DNA of 64,000 bases, from the NCBI GenBank assembly GCA_009493725.1, contig VOGB01000004.1:558001-622000 (forward strand), given 5' to 3'. This document shows, piece by piece, positions 1 through 9,077 of the stretch. A program made the translations under genes and the position numbers. This DNA is from Pseudoramibacter fermentans. GTDB taxonomy: Bacteria; Bacillota; Clostridia; Eubacteriales; Eubacteriaceae. The notes beneath the pieces were generated by a model, which saw only the letters and a program-made list of their open reading frames with translations, made no database searches and was not told where the DNA came from. Numbering within the stretch: the stretch's first letter is position 1; the number at the start of each line of letters is the position of its first letter.

Positions 1-195
1 GTGGGCGATCACATCGAAGTGATTCAACCGGGACAAAGCGGGCAGAATGAATTATTTCTTTCCTGTCAAGTGAAGCATTTATTTGATGAGCAGGGCAATG
101 CAATTACGTCGACCCCTCACGCGAAGATGCATTATCAACTGGAATTTGACAAGTCGGTTAAAAAAATGTCAATTTTGAGGAAACGGCTGATTTAG
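1..195 (+). CDS. U32 family peptidase, C-terminal end (partial)
   Basis: Only the last 64 residues are present; the gene starts upstream of the window, so the GTG at base 1 should not be read as a real start. The fragment begins GDHIEVIQPGQ and continues with a DEQGNAI segment and a PHAKMHY segment. This matches, from memory, the C-terminal beta-barrel domain of U32 peptidases (collagenase-like proteases, including the YrrN/YrrO and RlhA/TrhP group that acts in tRNA or rRNA hydroxylation). No catalytic region is visible, so the subfamily cannot be decided. It ends about 100 bases before tig, which has its own promoter. Confidence 0.65.
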   Translation: MGDHIEVIQPGQSGQNELFLSCQVKHLFDEQGNAITSTPHAKMHYQLEFDKSVKKMSILRKRLI

Positions 196-220
196 CACAG
201 AATGAATCAAAGTTTTTTCC

Positions 221-249
221 TTGATTGAGAAAAACGCGTATGTTATACT
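221..249 (+). promoter_or_regulatory. Sigma-A promoter for tig-clpP-clpX
   Basis: TTGATT (221-226) and TATACT (244-249) are separated by exactly 17 bases. The -10 box lies about 45 bases before the trigger factor start. No terminator separates tig, clpP and clpX, so this promoter probably drives all three. I see no CtsR- or HrcA-type operator. Confidence 0.72.
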
Positions 250-293
250 TTAAAAATTGAATAAGAGTAATAAATAGTGGTTTGGAGGATAAA

Positions 294-1664
294 ATGACTG
301 CAAAGATTCTTGAAAATGAAAAAAATGTCGTTAAACTGGAAATGAGTATCCCACAGGATAAATTCCAGAAGGCGATGGATCAATCGTACAAAAAAAATAA
401 AAAGTATTTCACCATTCAGGGCTTCCGCAAGGGAAAAGCACCGAGAAAAGTGATCGAAGCGCACTACGGCAAAGAAGTTTTCTTAGAAGATGCCATTGAA
501 TTCGCATTCCCAGAATCTTATCAGGATGCGATCAAGGAAGTCGAAATTGACCCGGTAACTCGTCCGTCTCTCGAAAAGGTTGAAGATGTAGGGGACAATG
601 GCGCGACCTTTATTGTTAAAGTTGCCGTAAAACCGGAAGTTAAGCTCGGCGATTATAAAGGCGCTGAAATTCCAGTCTTAGAACAGCCTGTTGACGATGC
701 AGATGTTGAAGCACGTTTGAAACAGATGCAGAATCAGAATTCCAGACTGGTTACAGATGATCAGGCAGAAGCGAAAAACGGCGACACTGTCGTGATTGAT
801 TACGAAGGTTCTGTTGACGGCGTCCCGTTTGATGGCGGAAAAGACGAAGGCTACAGCCTGGAACTGGGCAGCAATACCTTTATCCCAGGATTCGAAGATC
901 AATTAGTTGGCGTTAAAGCGGGCGAAGATAAAGACGTCAACGTGACATTCCCAGAAGATTATCACGCAGAAGATCTCAAAGGCAAAGACGCTGTCTTCAA
1001 GGTACATGTCGTTGAAGTTCAGAGAAAGGAACTTCCGGAACTTGACGATGAATTCGCAAAGGATGTCAGTGAGTTTGACACTTTAGATGAATTGAAGAAC
1101 GATCTGAAGGATAAGATTGCGAACGAAAAGAAAGAAGCAAGACTCAACACGGCAAGACAGGCTGCGCTGGATTACGCGGTTCAGAATGCAGAAATGGATA
1201 TCCCACAAATGATGATCGACGAAGAAGTCGACCGTGATTATGAAAATCTCCAGCGCCAGATGTCTGGCCAGGGCCTCACGATGGAAAATTATTTCAAATT
1301 TACAGGCCAGAGCAAAGAAGTCTTCAGACAATCCATGGCACCGGATGCAGAAAGAAATATCAAAGCAGATTTAGTACTTGAAGCAATTGGCAAGGCTGAA
1401 GCAATCGAACCTTCTGAAGAAGAAATCGATGACGAAATCAAAGAATACGCACACGCGTTTAATCAGGAATTCGAAAAGTATAAGGAATCATTAGATGATC
1501 AGATGATGGAATACATCACGGATACCCTTAAACGCCGCAAAGCTTTAGATTTATTAGTCGACTCAGCCAATCAGGTTGAAGATTTTGAAGCGAAACAAGA
1601 AGCAAAAGCAAAAGCAAAAGAATCAGAAGAAAAAGCAGACACAGAAGCAGAAAAGGAAGACTAA
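294..1664 (+). CDS. tig: Trigger factor (ribosome-associated chaperone and prolyl isomerase)
   Basis: The protein has 456 residues. Trigger factor docks beside the ribosome exit tunnel and folds nascent chains. The N-terminal domain carries the ribosome-binding signature GFRKGKAP at residues 43-50. An FKBP-type isomerase domain follows at about 150-240 (GDTVVIDYEG, PFDGG), then the helical C-terminal chaperone arms. The tail ends in a Lys/Glu/Ala-rich run. The ATG at 294 is chosen over an in-frame TTG at 282 because GGAGG at 284-288 lies just upstream of the ATG and overlaps the TTG codon. clpP follows after one base, and tig-clpP-clpX is a common bacterial order. Confidence 0.96.
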   Translation: MTAKILENEKNVVKLEMSIPQDKFQKAMDQSYKKNKKYFTIQGFRKGKAPRKVIEAHYGKEVFLEDAIEFAFPESYQDAIKEVEIDPVTRPSLEKVEDVGDNGATFIVKVAVKPEVKLGDYKGAEIPVLEQPVDDADVEARLKQMQNQNSRLVTDDQAEAKNGDTVVIDYEGSVDGVPFDGGKDEGYSLELGSNTFIPGFEDQLVGVKAGEDKDVNVTFPEDYHAEDLKGKDAVFKVHVVEVQRKELPELDDEFAKDVSEFDTLDELKNDLKDKIANEKKEARLNTARQAALDYAVQNAEMDIPQMMIDEEVDRDYENLQRQMSGQGLTMENYFKFTGQSKEVFRQSMAPDAERNIKADLVLEAIGKAEAIEPSEEEIDDEIKEYAHAFNQEFEKYKESLDDQMMEYITDTLKRRKALDLLVDSANQVEDFEAKQEAKAKAKESEEKADTEAEKED

Positions 1665-1665
1665 A

Positions 1666-2250
1666 ATGAATCTAGTTCCGATGGTTGTCGAGCAGACGGG
1701 ATTGGGCGAACGCTCCTTCGACATTTATTCTCGTCTGCTGAAAGAACGTATCGTTTTTTTAGATGGTGAAATCACAGACGAATCAGCGGGATTATTGGTA
1801 GCACAGTTAATTTTTCTCGAAGGCGAAGACCCGGACCAAGATATCTATATGTATATCAACAGTCCGGGAGGATCCGTTTCCGCAGGCTTTGCAATTATGG
1901 ACACAATGAATTTCATTAAATGCGATGTCTGTACGCTCTGCTACGGAATGGCCGCGTCAATGGGGGCATTCTTACTGGCAGCAGGCGCAAAAGGAAAACG
2001 TCAGGCGCTTCCGAATTCCGAAATTATGATTCATCAGCCATTGGGAGGAGCTCAGGGACAGAGCTCTGACGTTGAAATTCACGCGAAGCACTTGATGCAG
2101 ACAAAAGAAAAATTAAATCGCATATTGAGTGAAAATACGGGTCAGCCGTTGAAAACAATTAAAAAAGACACAGACCGGGATCATTTCATGACAGCTGAAG
2201 AAGCGAAAGCGTACGGTTTAATCGATCAAGTGATTACTTCCCGTGAATAA
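1666..2250 (+). CDS. clpP: ATP-dependent Clp protease proteolytic subunit ClpP
   Basis: This is the 194-residue serine peptidase that forms the double-ring degradation chamber used with ClpX. The catalytic triad is visible: Ser98 in GMAASMGA, His123 in MIHQPLGG, and Asp172 in the DTDRD segment; the spacing matches known ClpP. The start at 1666 follows an AAGGAAGA site at the very end of tig and leaves a normal N-terminus (MNLVPMVVEQ). The same frame is open upstream to 1576, but that extension only reads the Lys-rich tail of tig in another frame and is not credible. Confidence 0.97.
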   Translation: MNLVPMVVEQTGLGERSFDIYSRLLKERIVFLDGEITDESAGLLVAQLIFLEGEDPDQDIYMYINSPGGSVSAGFAIMDTMNFIKCDVCTLCYGMAASMGAFLLAAGAKGKRQALPNSEIMIHQPLGGAQGQSSDVEIHAKHLMQTKEKLNRILSENTGQPLKTIKKDTDRDHFMTAEEAKAYGLIDQVITSRE

Positions 2251-2285
2251 TTTTATGACTTATTACCCACAGAGGGAGAGAACGA

Positions 2286-3563
2286 ATGTCAGAATTTGAT
2301 TATACAGATGGAATCAATCAAGTGAGATGCTCATTTTGTGGTAAAACACAGTCACAGGTAAAAAGAATGGTTGCCGGTCCAGGCGTCTACATTTGTGACG
2401 AATGTGTATCACTTTGCCAGGAAATTATTGACAGCGAAGAAGAAGAGGAAACGGTAACCTACTCGGAAATACCGAAACCTCAGGAAATCAAACAGTATCT
2501 TGATGATTATGTCATTGGTCAGGATGAAGCGAAGAAACAGCTGGCCGTTGCTGTCTATAATCATTATAAACGGATCAATTCACTCAATGATGATGACGAT
2601 GGTGTTGAAATCCAGAAAAGCAACATTCTTTTAGTGGGTCCGACCGGTTCTGGCAAAACGTTGCTTGCACAAACCTTGGCGAAGATGCTGAACGTGCCTT
2701 TCGCCATTGCGGACGCGACCACATTGACTGAAGCGGGATATGTGGGCGAAGACGTTGAAAATATTTTATTGAAGCTGCTTCAGGCGGCGGACATGAATGT
2801 TGAAAAGGCCGAAAAGGGCATTATCTACATCGACGAAATTGATAAAATATCTCGTAAGAATGAAAACCCTTCGATCACGCGGGATGTCAGCGGTGAAGGT
2901 GTTCAGCAGGCGTTGCTGAAAATTCTGGAAGGCACAGTTGCAAACGTGCCGCCGCAGGGCGGCCGCAAACACCCGCAGCAGGAATTCATCCAAATTGATA
3001 CCAAGAATATTCTATTCATTTGTGGTGGCGCATTCGATGGCATCGAAAAAATCATTGCAAAGAGAATGGAAAAGGGGTCCATCGGCTTTGGCGCGATCAT
3101 TCAAAGCAGCTCTGAAATCGAATCAGACAAATTGATGAAACAAATCATGCCACATGATTTACTGCGGTTTGGCTTGATCCCTGAATTTATCGGCCGAGTG
3201 CCGGTCATCGCGACACTTGATCATTTGGATAAAAAGGCTTTGATCAATATTTTAACAGAGCCGAAGGATGCACTGGTCAAACAGTATCAAAAATTATTTA
3301 GGCTTGAAGATGTCGATCTCCAGTTTGAAAAGGGTGCAATTGAAGAAATTGCGGTTCAATCGCTGGAAAACAAGACAGGCGCGCGGGGACTGCGCGGCAT
3401 TATCGAAACGCTGATGCGCGACTTGATGTATGCGCTTCCTTCAGACCCAGACGTGACGAAGGTGGTCATCACCAAACAGATGGTTTTGGGAAAGGGCAAG
3501 CCTAAAATCTATCGGAATGCTCAAAAGAAAAAAGCTGACGATGAAAAAGAAAGCGCTTCATAA
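2286..3563 (+). CDS. clpX: ATP-dependent Clp protease ATP-binding subunit ClpX
   Basis: The 425-residue AAA+ unfoldase delivers substrates to ClpP. It has an N-terminal zinc-binding domain (Cys15, Cys18, Cys37, Cys40), Walker A GPTGSGKT at 118-125, the pore loop GYVGED at about 151-156, and Walker B YIDEID at 181-186. The ClpP-docking IGF loop is at 266-268. All elements needed for a working ClpXP with the upstream clpP are present. The start follows a GAGGGAGAG ribosome binding site, and a terminator follows the gene. Confidence 0.97.
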   Translation: MSEFDYTDGINQVRCSFCGKTQSQVKRMVAGPGVYICDECVSLCQEIIDSEEEEETVTYSEIPKPQEIKQYLDDYVIGQDEAKKQLAVAVYNHYKRINSLNDDDDGVEIQKSNILLVGPTGSGKTLLAQTLAKMLNVPFAIADATTLTEAGYVGEDVENILLKLLQAADMNVEKAEKGIIYIDEIDKISRKNENPSITRDVSGEGVQQALLKILEGTVANVPPQGGRKHPQQEFIQIDTKNILFICGGAFDGIEKIIAKRMEKGSIGFGAIIQSSSEIESDKLMKQIMPHDLLRFGLIPEFIGRVPVIATLDHLDKKALINILTEPKDALVKQYQKLFRLEDVDLQFEKGAIEEIAVQSLENKTGARGLRGIIETLMRDLMYALPSDPDVTKVVITKQMVLGKGKPKIYRNAQKKKADDEKESAS

Positions 3564-3580
3564 ATAATCCATAGAAATTC

Positions 3581-3610
3581 AAGGCAATCTTTGTGAAGAT
3601 TGCCTTTTTT
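3581..3610 (+). terminator. Rho-independent terminator after clpX
   Basis: The stem is GGCAATCTT (3583-3591) paired with AAGATTGCC (3596-3604), with a TGTG loop and a run of six T. It closes the tig-clpP-clpX unit before lon. Confidence 0.9.
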
Positions 3611-3635
3611 AACATAGAATTAAAGGAGATTGTGT

Positions 3636-6029
3636 ATGGAAAATGAGAATAAGGAAATGCATATTGATCAAGAGAACCAAAATGATCCATTGAACAATAG
3701 CCAGGCAGAGACTTCAAAAGATCTGCCGCTTATTCCTGTTAAGTCTATGAATTTGTTTCCGGGAATGATTCTGCATTTCGATTTAAACGGAAGCAAATCC
3801 CTCAAAGCACTCGAATACTGCATGCAGGCAGACCAGCTGGCTTTTTTATCTGAGCAAAAGGACATCGGTGTGAACGCGCCCTACCGATATGATATTTATT
3901 CAGTAGGGTGCATCGCGAAGGTGAAGCAGGTATTAAAGCTGCCTAACGACTACGCCCGTGTGCTGGTTGAGGTATTGCAGCGGGGTGTGATCGACTATTG
4001 GATACAGGACGATCCCTTTTTTATGGTTTCAGTTCAGCCTAAAGAATCGACTTTCTCCAACGATTCTGAAAGCCAAACGCTTTTAAAACTTGTTGAAGAA
4101 ACCTTTGTGAGTTATATGCATCAGACAAAAAATGCCTCTGAAAATGTGCAGAATACCTTAGAATTACTGGATGAACCGGATCATCTAATCGATTTAATTT
4201 GCGCGAATATTCCGTTATCTCATGAAAAGGCTCAGGAAATTCTTCAGGAATTTGATGGGGATCATCGTTTAATGCTGGTCTATCAGGAAATGGTGAGGGA
4301 ACTCTCCACTTATAAGATCAAGCAGAGTATTAGCGAAAAGGTCCGTTCTGAGATAGAAAAAAATCAGCGTGAATACGTTTTGCGGGAACAAATCAAGGTC
4401 CTGCAAAACGAATTAAATCACGCGACAGGTGAAGAAAGCGTCATTGAGGCGTATCAAAAAAAGATTGATGCGAAAAATTTAAGTCCTACAGTCAAAAATA
4501 AGGCGGAAAACGAGCTGAAACGGTTATCTAAGACACAGCCGGGCATGCCGGAGGCCGGTGTCATTCAGGATTATCTGGATTGGATCCTGTCACTGCCGTG
4601 GGGTGAATCCACGGAAGAAGTCATCGACGTCAATCATGCGCGGAAAATTCTTAACCGGGATCATTACGCGCTAGACAACGTGAAAGAGCGGATTTTAGAG
4701 TATATTTCTGTGCTTCAGCTGACGCAGTCGTTAAAAGCACCGATTCTCTGTCTTGTTGGGCCTCCGGGCGTTGGCAAAACGTCGATCGCTAAATCCATTG
4801 CCGAAGCGCTCAATCGAAAATACGTTCGGATGTCTCTGGGCGGCCTAAGCGATGAAGCGGAAATCAGGGGGCATCGCCGGACCTACATCGGGGCAATACC
4901 TGGCCGCATCATTTACCATATCCGCCAAGCTGGCAGCAGTAATCCGCTGTTTTTGCTGGATGAGGTCGATAAGATCAGTCAAAACTTCCGTGGCGATCCG
5001 GCCTCCGCATTGCTTGAAGTGTTAGATCCAGAGCAGAACAGCACGTTTACCGACAATTATCTGGAGCTGCCCTTTGATTTGTCCCACGTCTTGTTCATAG
5101 CGACGGCCAACAGCCTGTCGACGATCCCGAGGCCGCTGCTGGATCGCATGGAAATCATCGAGGTGAATGGCTACATCGAGGATGAAAAAGAGGTGATCGC
5201 GAAAAAATACCTCATTCCGAAGCAAATCAAAGAAAATGGCCTTACCAAGAAACAAATCACTTTCAGCGAAGGCGCCATTCGGAATACGATCGAGTATTAC
5301 ACGAGAGAATCCGGTGTGCGCGAGCTGGAACGGGAAATTGCGAAGGCCTGTCGGATCGCGGCGAAAAATGTCGTCAGTGGCGCCAAAGCAAAAAATCAGA
5401 TCAATGTCAGAAACCTTGAAAAATACTTGGGTAAACAGAAATTTACTTTTGAAAAGGTTCAAAGCGGCAGCGTTGTCGGTTTGGTCAACGGGTTGGCCTG
5501 GACTGCTGTCGGCGGCGTGACGCTCGAAATCGAAGCCCTTGCGGTCAACGGCACCGGTAAAACCTTTATCACAGGTAAATTGGGCGATGTCATGCAGGAA
5601 TCCATTAAGGCAGCTATTGGCTATATCCGCTCCGTATCCAATCAATTGCACATCGACCCGGATTTCATCTCGAACAAAGACATTCACATTCACGTGCCGG
5701 AGGGAGCCGTTCCCAAGGATGGGCCATCAGCTGGGATCACGATGGCAACAGCGCTCATTTCGGCGTTAACTGGCCGTCCGGTGCCTCAGGATATTGCGAT
5801 GACTGGTGAAATCACGTTATTGGGACGCGTACTGCCGATTGGCGGGCTGCGGGAAAAATTAACGGCGGCCAGCCGCGCATCCATTACCCGCGTGTTGATC
5901 CCTAAGGAAAATCAAAAGGATTTAGACGATATTCCAGAAAGCGTGATCGGAAAGTTGGAAATTTATCCGGTTGAAAAAATGAGTGAAGTCATTCAATTTG
6001 TATTTGGTGAATTTGATGAAAGTAAATAA
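3636..6029 (+). CDS. lon: ATP-dependent protease Lon (LonA type)
   Basis: The protein has 797 residues, the usual LonA size. It degrades misfolded and regulatory proteins in the cytosol. After an acidic N-terminal tail come the LON substrate-binding domain (about 30-230), a coiled-coil linker, the AAA+ module with Walker A GPPGVGKT at 375-382, and the protease domain. The catalytic dyad is Ser698 (in DGPSAG) and Lys741 (in GLREKL); the 43-residue spacing equals that in E. coli Lon. The ATG at 3636 follows AAAGGAG, preferred over an in-frame TTG at 3630 that lies on that site. engB overlaps its 3' end by 14 bases. Confidence 0.97.
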   Translation: MENENKEMHIDQENQNDPLNNSQAETSKDLPLIPVKSMNLFPGMILHFDLNGSKSLKALEYCMQADQLAFLSEQKDIGVNAPYRYDIYSVGCIAKVKQVLKLPNDYARVLVEVLQRGVIDYWIQDDPFFMVSVQPKESTFSNDSESQTLLKLVEETFVSYMHQTKNASENVQNTLELLDEPDHLIDLICANIPLSHEKAQEILQEFDGDHRLMLVYQEMVRELSTYKIKQSISEKVRSEIEKNQREYVLREQIKVLQNELNHATGEESVIEAYQKKIDAKNLSPTVKNKAENELKRLSKTQPGMPEAGVIQDYLDWILSLPWGESTEEVIDVNHARKILNRDHYALDNVKERILEYISVLQLTQSLKAPILCLVGPPGVGKTSIAKSIAEALNRKYVRMSLGGLSDEAEIRGHRRTYIGAIPGRIIYHIRQAGSSNPLFLLDEVDKISQNFRGDPASALLEVLDPEQNSTFTDNYLELPFDLSHVLFIATANSLSTIPRPLLDRMEIIEVNGYIEDEKEVIAKKYLIPKQIKENGLTKKQITFSEGAIRNTIEYYTRESGVRELEREIAKACRIAAKNVVSGAKAKNQINVRNLEKYLGKQKFTFEKVQSGSVVGLVNGLAWTAVGGVTLEIEALAVNGTGKTFITGKLGDVMQESIKAAIGYIRSVSNQLHIDPDFISNKDIHIHVPEGAVPKDGPSAGITMATALISALTGRPVPQDIAMTGEITLLGRVLPIGGLREKLTAASRASITRVLIPKENQKDLDDIPESVIGKLEIYPVEKMSEVIQFVFGEFDESK

Positions 6030-6612
6030 AGCAGAAATTGTGATCAGCGCGGTTTCGGAAAAACAATACCCAAATGATGCGCTGCCGGAAATTGTTTTGC
6101 TTGGCCGTTCGAATGTGGGCAAGTCTTCGCTGATCAATACGTTAATTAACCGCCAGCATCTGGCAAGAACCAGTTCAAAGCCAGGTAAAACACAGACCAT
6201 GAATTTTTATCAAATTAATGACCTTTTCCGGTTCGTCGATATGCCCGGATACGGTTACGCCAAGGTGTCGCGAAAGGAAAAGCAGAAGTGGGGTGAGATG
6301 ATTGAAAATTATCTGCTCAACCGCGAAAATCTCAAGAATGTCTTTTTGTTGATCGACAGCCGCCATGAACCCACAGAAGACGATGCGCTCATGTACAATT
6401 GGCTGAAATATTATCATCTGCCGACGCACATCATTTTGACAAAATTTGATAAATTATCTGCGTCTAAAAAGAAAAAATCTGTACGGCAGCTGCTGGCTTC
6501 ATTGAACGTTGAAGCGGACACAGTTATTCCTTTTTCGGCTGTTTCAAAAGAAGGGGTTGAAACCTGCTGGCAGATTATTCAAAGCAAAATAGCTGATGAT
6601 TCAAAACAATGA
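6016..6612 (+). CDS. engB: Ribosome biogenesis GTP-binding protein EngB (YsxC/YihA)
   Basis: This 198-residue TRAFAC GTPase is needed for late assembly of the large ribosomal subunit. G1 is GRSNVGKS (30-37), G3 is DMPGYGYAKV (from residue 75) and G4 is TKFD (142-145). The ATG at 6016 gives MKVNKAEIVISA, which matches the usual YsxC N-terminus. The frame is open to 5983, but that would overlap lon further. The 14-base overlap with lon suggests translational coupling. lon-engB is a conserved Firmicutes pair. Confidence 0.95.
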   Translation: MKVNKAEIVISAVSEKQYPNDALPEIVLLGRSNVGKSSLINTLINRQHLARTSSKPGKTQTMNFYQINDLFRFVDMPGYGYAKVSRKEKQKWGEMIENYLLNRENLKNVFLLIDSRHEPTEDDALMYNWLKYYHLPTHIILTKFDKLSASKKKKSVRQLLASLNVEADTVIPFSAVSKEGVETCWQIIQSKIADDSKQ

Positions 6613-7537
6613 GCCCCTGACGGAAGACGCAATTCGAAGGCTTGCAGAAAAAATCGATATTCCAATCCTTGGGATTACTGATGCTGAGCCTATTACGGAG
6701 ATGCTGCCTTATGAAAAGCAGAGGCGCCAGGAGAACAACGGGTTGATTCCCTTTGTGCGCACAAAGCCTGAACGCCGAATCGATTTTAAATCGGTTATGC
6801 CGGAAGTCAAATCGGTCATTGTGATTGGCATTCCTTATCCTTTGTTTCCCCAAAAAATCGAGGATTTTACCACTTATGGATACTTTTCGTCGGTTACCTG
6901 TGGGAAAGATTACCATAAGGTCGTCATGGAAAAGATGGACGCATTGTGTGCGCGGATCCAATCTGAGTTGTCGGCAGAGATTCAAGTTAAAAAATTTGTC
7001 GACAACAGCCGTTTGATGGACAAGGCGTCCGCCTGGAAGGCGGGATTGGGATTTTTTGGGAAAAACAATTTATTGATCCACCCTCAATTTGGTTCGGCGT
7101 GGAATATCGGCCAAATTCTGATTGACAAGGCCATCGTTCACAAAGCAATCACGCCTATGGCAAACCAATGTGGGAAATGCCAAAGATGTATCGAAGCCTG
7201 TCCAGGTCACGCTTTGGGTGATCAGGGATACCAGTTGTTTTACGAACGATGCATCTCCTATCTGACACAGAAAAGGAAGTTAACAGAAGCAGAAGAAAAA
7301 AGAATACGTTATTTCCTTTACGGATGTGACATCTGCCAATGGGTGTGCCCTTTTAATAATCGGGAAGGGAAAAAACCAGAGTTAGACAGCGCAGTCAAGC
7401 TTGATGAGATTCTTAACTTATCGGAGAGCGAAATCAAAAGCAAATTCGCCGATCGCGCGCTTTCATGGCTGCCGCCTTCTGTCCTTGTTCGTAATGCGGG
7501 AATATTAAAAAACCGTTCTAAGACATCATTTAAATGA
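6596..7537 (+). CDS. queG: Epoxyqueuosine reductase QueG (short form)
   Basis: QueG uses cobalamin and two 4Fe-4S clusters for the last step of queuosine synthesis at tRNA position 34. The 313-residue protein shows VDNSRLMDKA (catalytic Asp region, about 136-144), GLGFFGKNNLLI, a cluster motif C192xxC195xxC198xxxC202-P, and a second set with C244xxC247xxxC251-P. It lacks the C-terminal HEAT-repeat region of longer QueG (about 380 residues); short forms are common in Firmicutes. It overlaps engB by 17 bases. No other queuosine genes are in the window, so the cell may salvage precursor or encode them elsewhere. Confidence 0.9.
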   Translation: MIQNNEPLTEDAIRRLAEKIDIPILGITDAEPITEMLPYEKQRRQENNGLIPFVRTKPERRIDFKSVMPEVKSVIVIGIPYPLFPQKIEDFTTYGYFSSVTCGKDYHKVVMEKMDALCARIQSELSAEIQVKKFVDNSRLMDKASAWKAGLGFFGKNNLLIHPQFGSAWNIGQILIDKAIVHKAITPMANQCGKCQRCIEACPGHALGDQGYQLFYERCISYLTQKRKLTEAEEKRIRYFLYGCDICQWVCPFNNREGKKPELDSAVKLDEILNLSESEIKSKFADRALSWLPPSVLVRNAGILKNRSKTSFK

Positions 7538-7543
7538 TATAAT
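7535..7543 (+). promoter_or_regulatory. Possible extended -10 promoter for gltX
   Basis: TGATATAAT is an extended -10 box (TGn followed by TATAAT at 7538-7543), about 35 bases before gltX. The -35 region is poor (TTCTAA at 16 bases spacing). It overlaps the end of queG. Confidence 0.42.
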
Positions 7544-7577
7544 AACAAACAACATTAACGCTAAGGAGAAGATATTA

Positions 7578-9077
7578 ATGGTTAGAGTTCGTTTTGCACC
7601 GAGCCCGACAGGCAATGTCCATGTCGGAAGTTTGCGGACTGCATTATATAATTATTTATTTGCAAAACAAAATGACGGTACATTTTTACTGCGACTGGAA
7701 GATACAGACCGAACACGTTATCAGGAAGGTTCGGTTGAAAATCTTTTAAATGCGCTTTACACAACCGGTGTTGTGCCTGATGAAGGCCTGCAGTTGGTTG
7801 ACGGCAAACCGGTTGAAAACGGCGAATACGGTCCGTACATTCAATCGGAAAGACTGGATATTTATAATAAATACATTCAGCAGCTGATTGACGAAGGAAA
7901 GGCTTATTACTGCTTCTGCAGTAAAGAGCGCTTGACCCAATTAAGGGAAGAACAGAAGAAAGCTGGTGAAACCCCGCGTTACGACGGCCACTGCCGTAAT
8001 TTATCTCCTGAAGAAGTCCAGAAGAGAATCGCCAACGGGGATCCTTATGTGATTCGATTAAAGCTTCCGGAAAATACCGATATTACCTTTAACGATGTCG
8101 TGCGGGGCAAAATCACGATTAACACGAAGGAAATGGACGACCAGGTCTTAATCAAAGAAGATGGATTCCCGACATATCATTTTGCGGTAGTCATCGATGA
8201 TCACCTGATGAAAATCACCCACGTGATCAGAGGAGAAGAATGGCTCCCGTCCACACCGAAGCACGTGTACCTTTATCAGTGTTTCGGCTGGCAGCCGCCG
8301 ACCTTTGTTCATTTGTCTAACATTCTCAATGAAGACCATAAGAAATTAAGTAAGCGTCAGGGAGATGTCGCGGTTGGTGACTTCTTAGCAAAAGGTTACC
8401 TGCCTGAGGCGCTGGTTAATTTCCTCGCGCTGCTTGGCTGGAGTCCGGAAGACGATCAGGAAATTTTCTCGTTGGAAGAATTGGAAAAGGCCTTTGACAT
8501 TCACCGGATCAGCAATTCCGGAGCCGTCTTTGATAGAGAAAAGCTCAATTGGATGAATGGCCAGTATATCAAAAAAGCATCGGTCGACACCATCGTTGAT
8601 GGCATTCAGCCGTTTTTGGAAAAGGCCGGGATGATTCAGACGGATTCAGAATCAGACAAAACGGTTTGGTTGGAAAAAGTAGCTGAGCTGTTAAGAGACC
8701 GCATTGATTACTTTGCGCAGGCGCCTGAACAGCTTGCACAAATATTGGACGACGATTACCAGATTGATACCTCTGATGAAGCTCAGGACATTCTGAACGC
8801 TGAAACAGTGCCGATTCTATGCAGCGCATTAGATGAAAAAATGACTGCGGCGGATCAATGGAATGCGGCATATATCCAGAAAGATATTATTAAGGCGATC
8901 CAAAAAGAACATAAACAAGAAAAAATAAAGGGGAAGGCGCTTTACATGCCGATTCGTCTGATTTTAACTGGAAGCATGCATGGCCCTGATCTTGCCTTAA
9001 TTATGGATGTTTTAGGAAAAGACGTCTGCCTTAGCAGACTCCACCATTACACGGCACAATTGAAAGAGGAAAAATAA
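7578..9077 (+). CDS. gltX: Glutamate--tRNA ligase
   Basis: This is a class I aminoacyl-tRNA synthetase of 499 residues. The HIGH-type signature lies in PSPTGNVHVGSLR at 8-20, and the KMSKS-type loop is KKLSKR at 255-260. In many Clostridia GluRS is non-discriminating and also charges tRNA-Gln; the sequence alone does not settle this, and no glnS or gatCAB is in the window. The start follows AAGGAG. secD begins on the base after the stop codon, so the two are co-transcribed. Confidence 0.96.
   Translation: MVRVRFAPSPTGNVHVGSLRTALYNYLFAKQNDGTFLLRLEDTDRTRYQEGSVENLLNALYTTGVVPDEGLQLVDGKPVENGEYGPYIQSERLDIYNKYIQQLIDEGKAYYCFCSKERLTQLREEQKKAGETPRYDGHCRNLSPEEVQKRIANGDPYVIRLKLPENTDITFNDVVRGKITINTKEMDDQVLIKEDGFPTYHFAVVIDDHLMKITHVIRGEEWLPSTPKHVYLYQCFGWQPPTFVHLSNILNEDHKKLSKRQGDVAVGDFLAKGYLPEALVNFLALLGWSPEDDQEIFSLEELEKAFDIHRISNSGAVFDREKLNWMNGQYIKKASVDTIVDGIQPFLEKAGMIQTDSESDKTVWLEKVAELLRDRIDYFAQAPEQLAQILDDDYQIDTSDEAQDILNAETVPILCSALDEKMTAADQWNAAYIQKDIIKAIQKEHKQEKIKGKALYMPIRLILTGSMHGPDLALIMDVLGKDVCLSRLHHYTAQLKEEK

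Noticed and set aside
5022..5693. Minus-strand open frame of 223 codons inside lon
   Set aside because: It lies entirely antisense to the conserved AAA+ and protease domains of lon, has no recognisable domain and no ribosome binding site; it is a shadow of the coding strand.
6596..7537. queG as a truncated pseudogene
   Set aside because: Only the C-terminal HEAT-like region of long QueG is missing; all cluster cysteines and the catalytic segment are present, so it is a normal short form.
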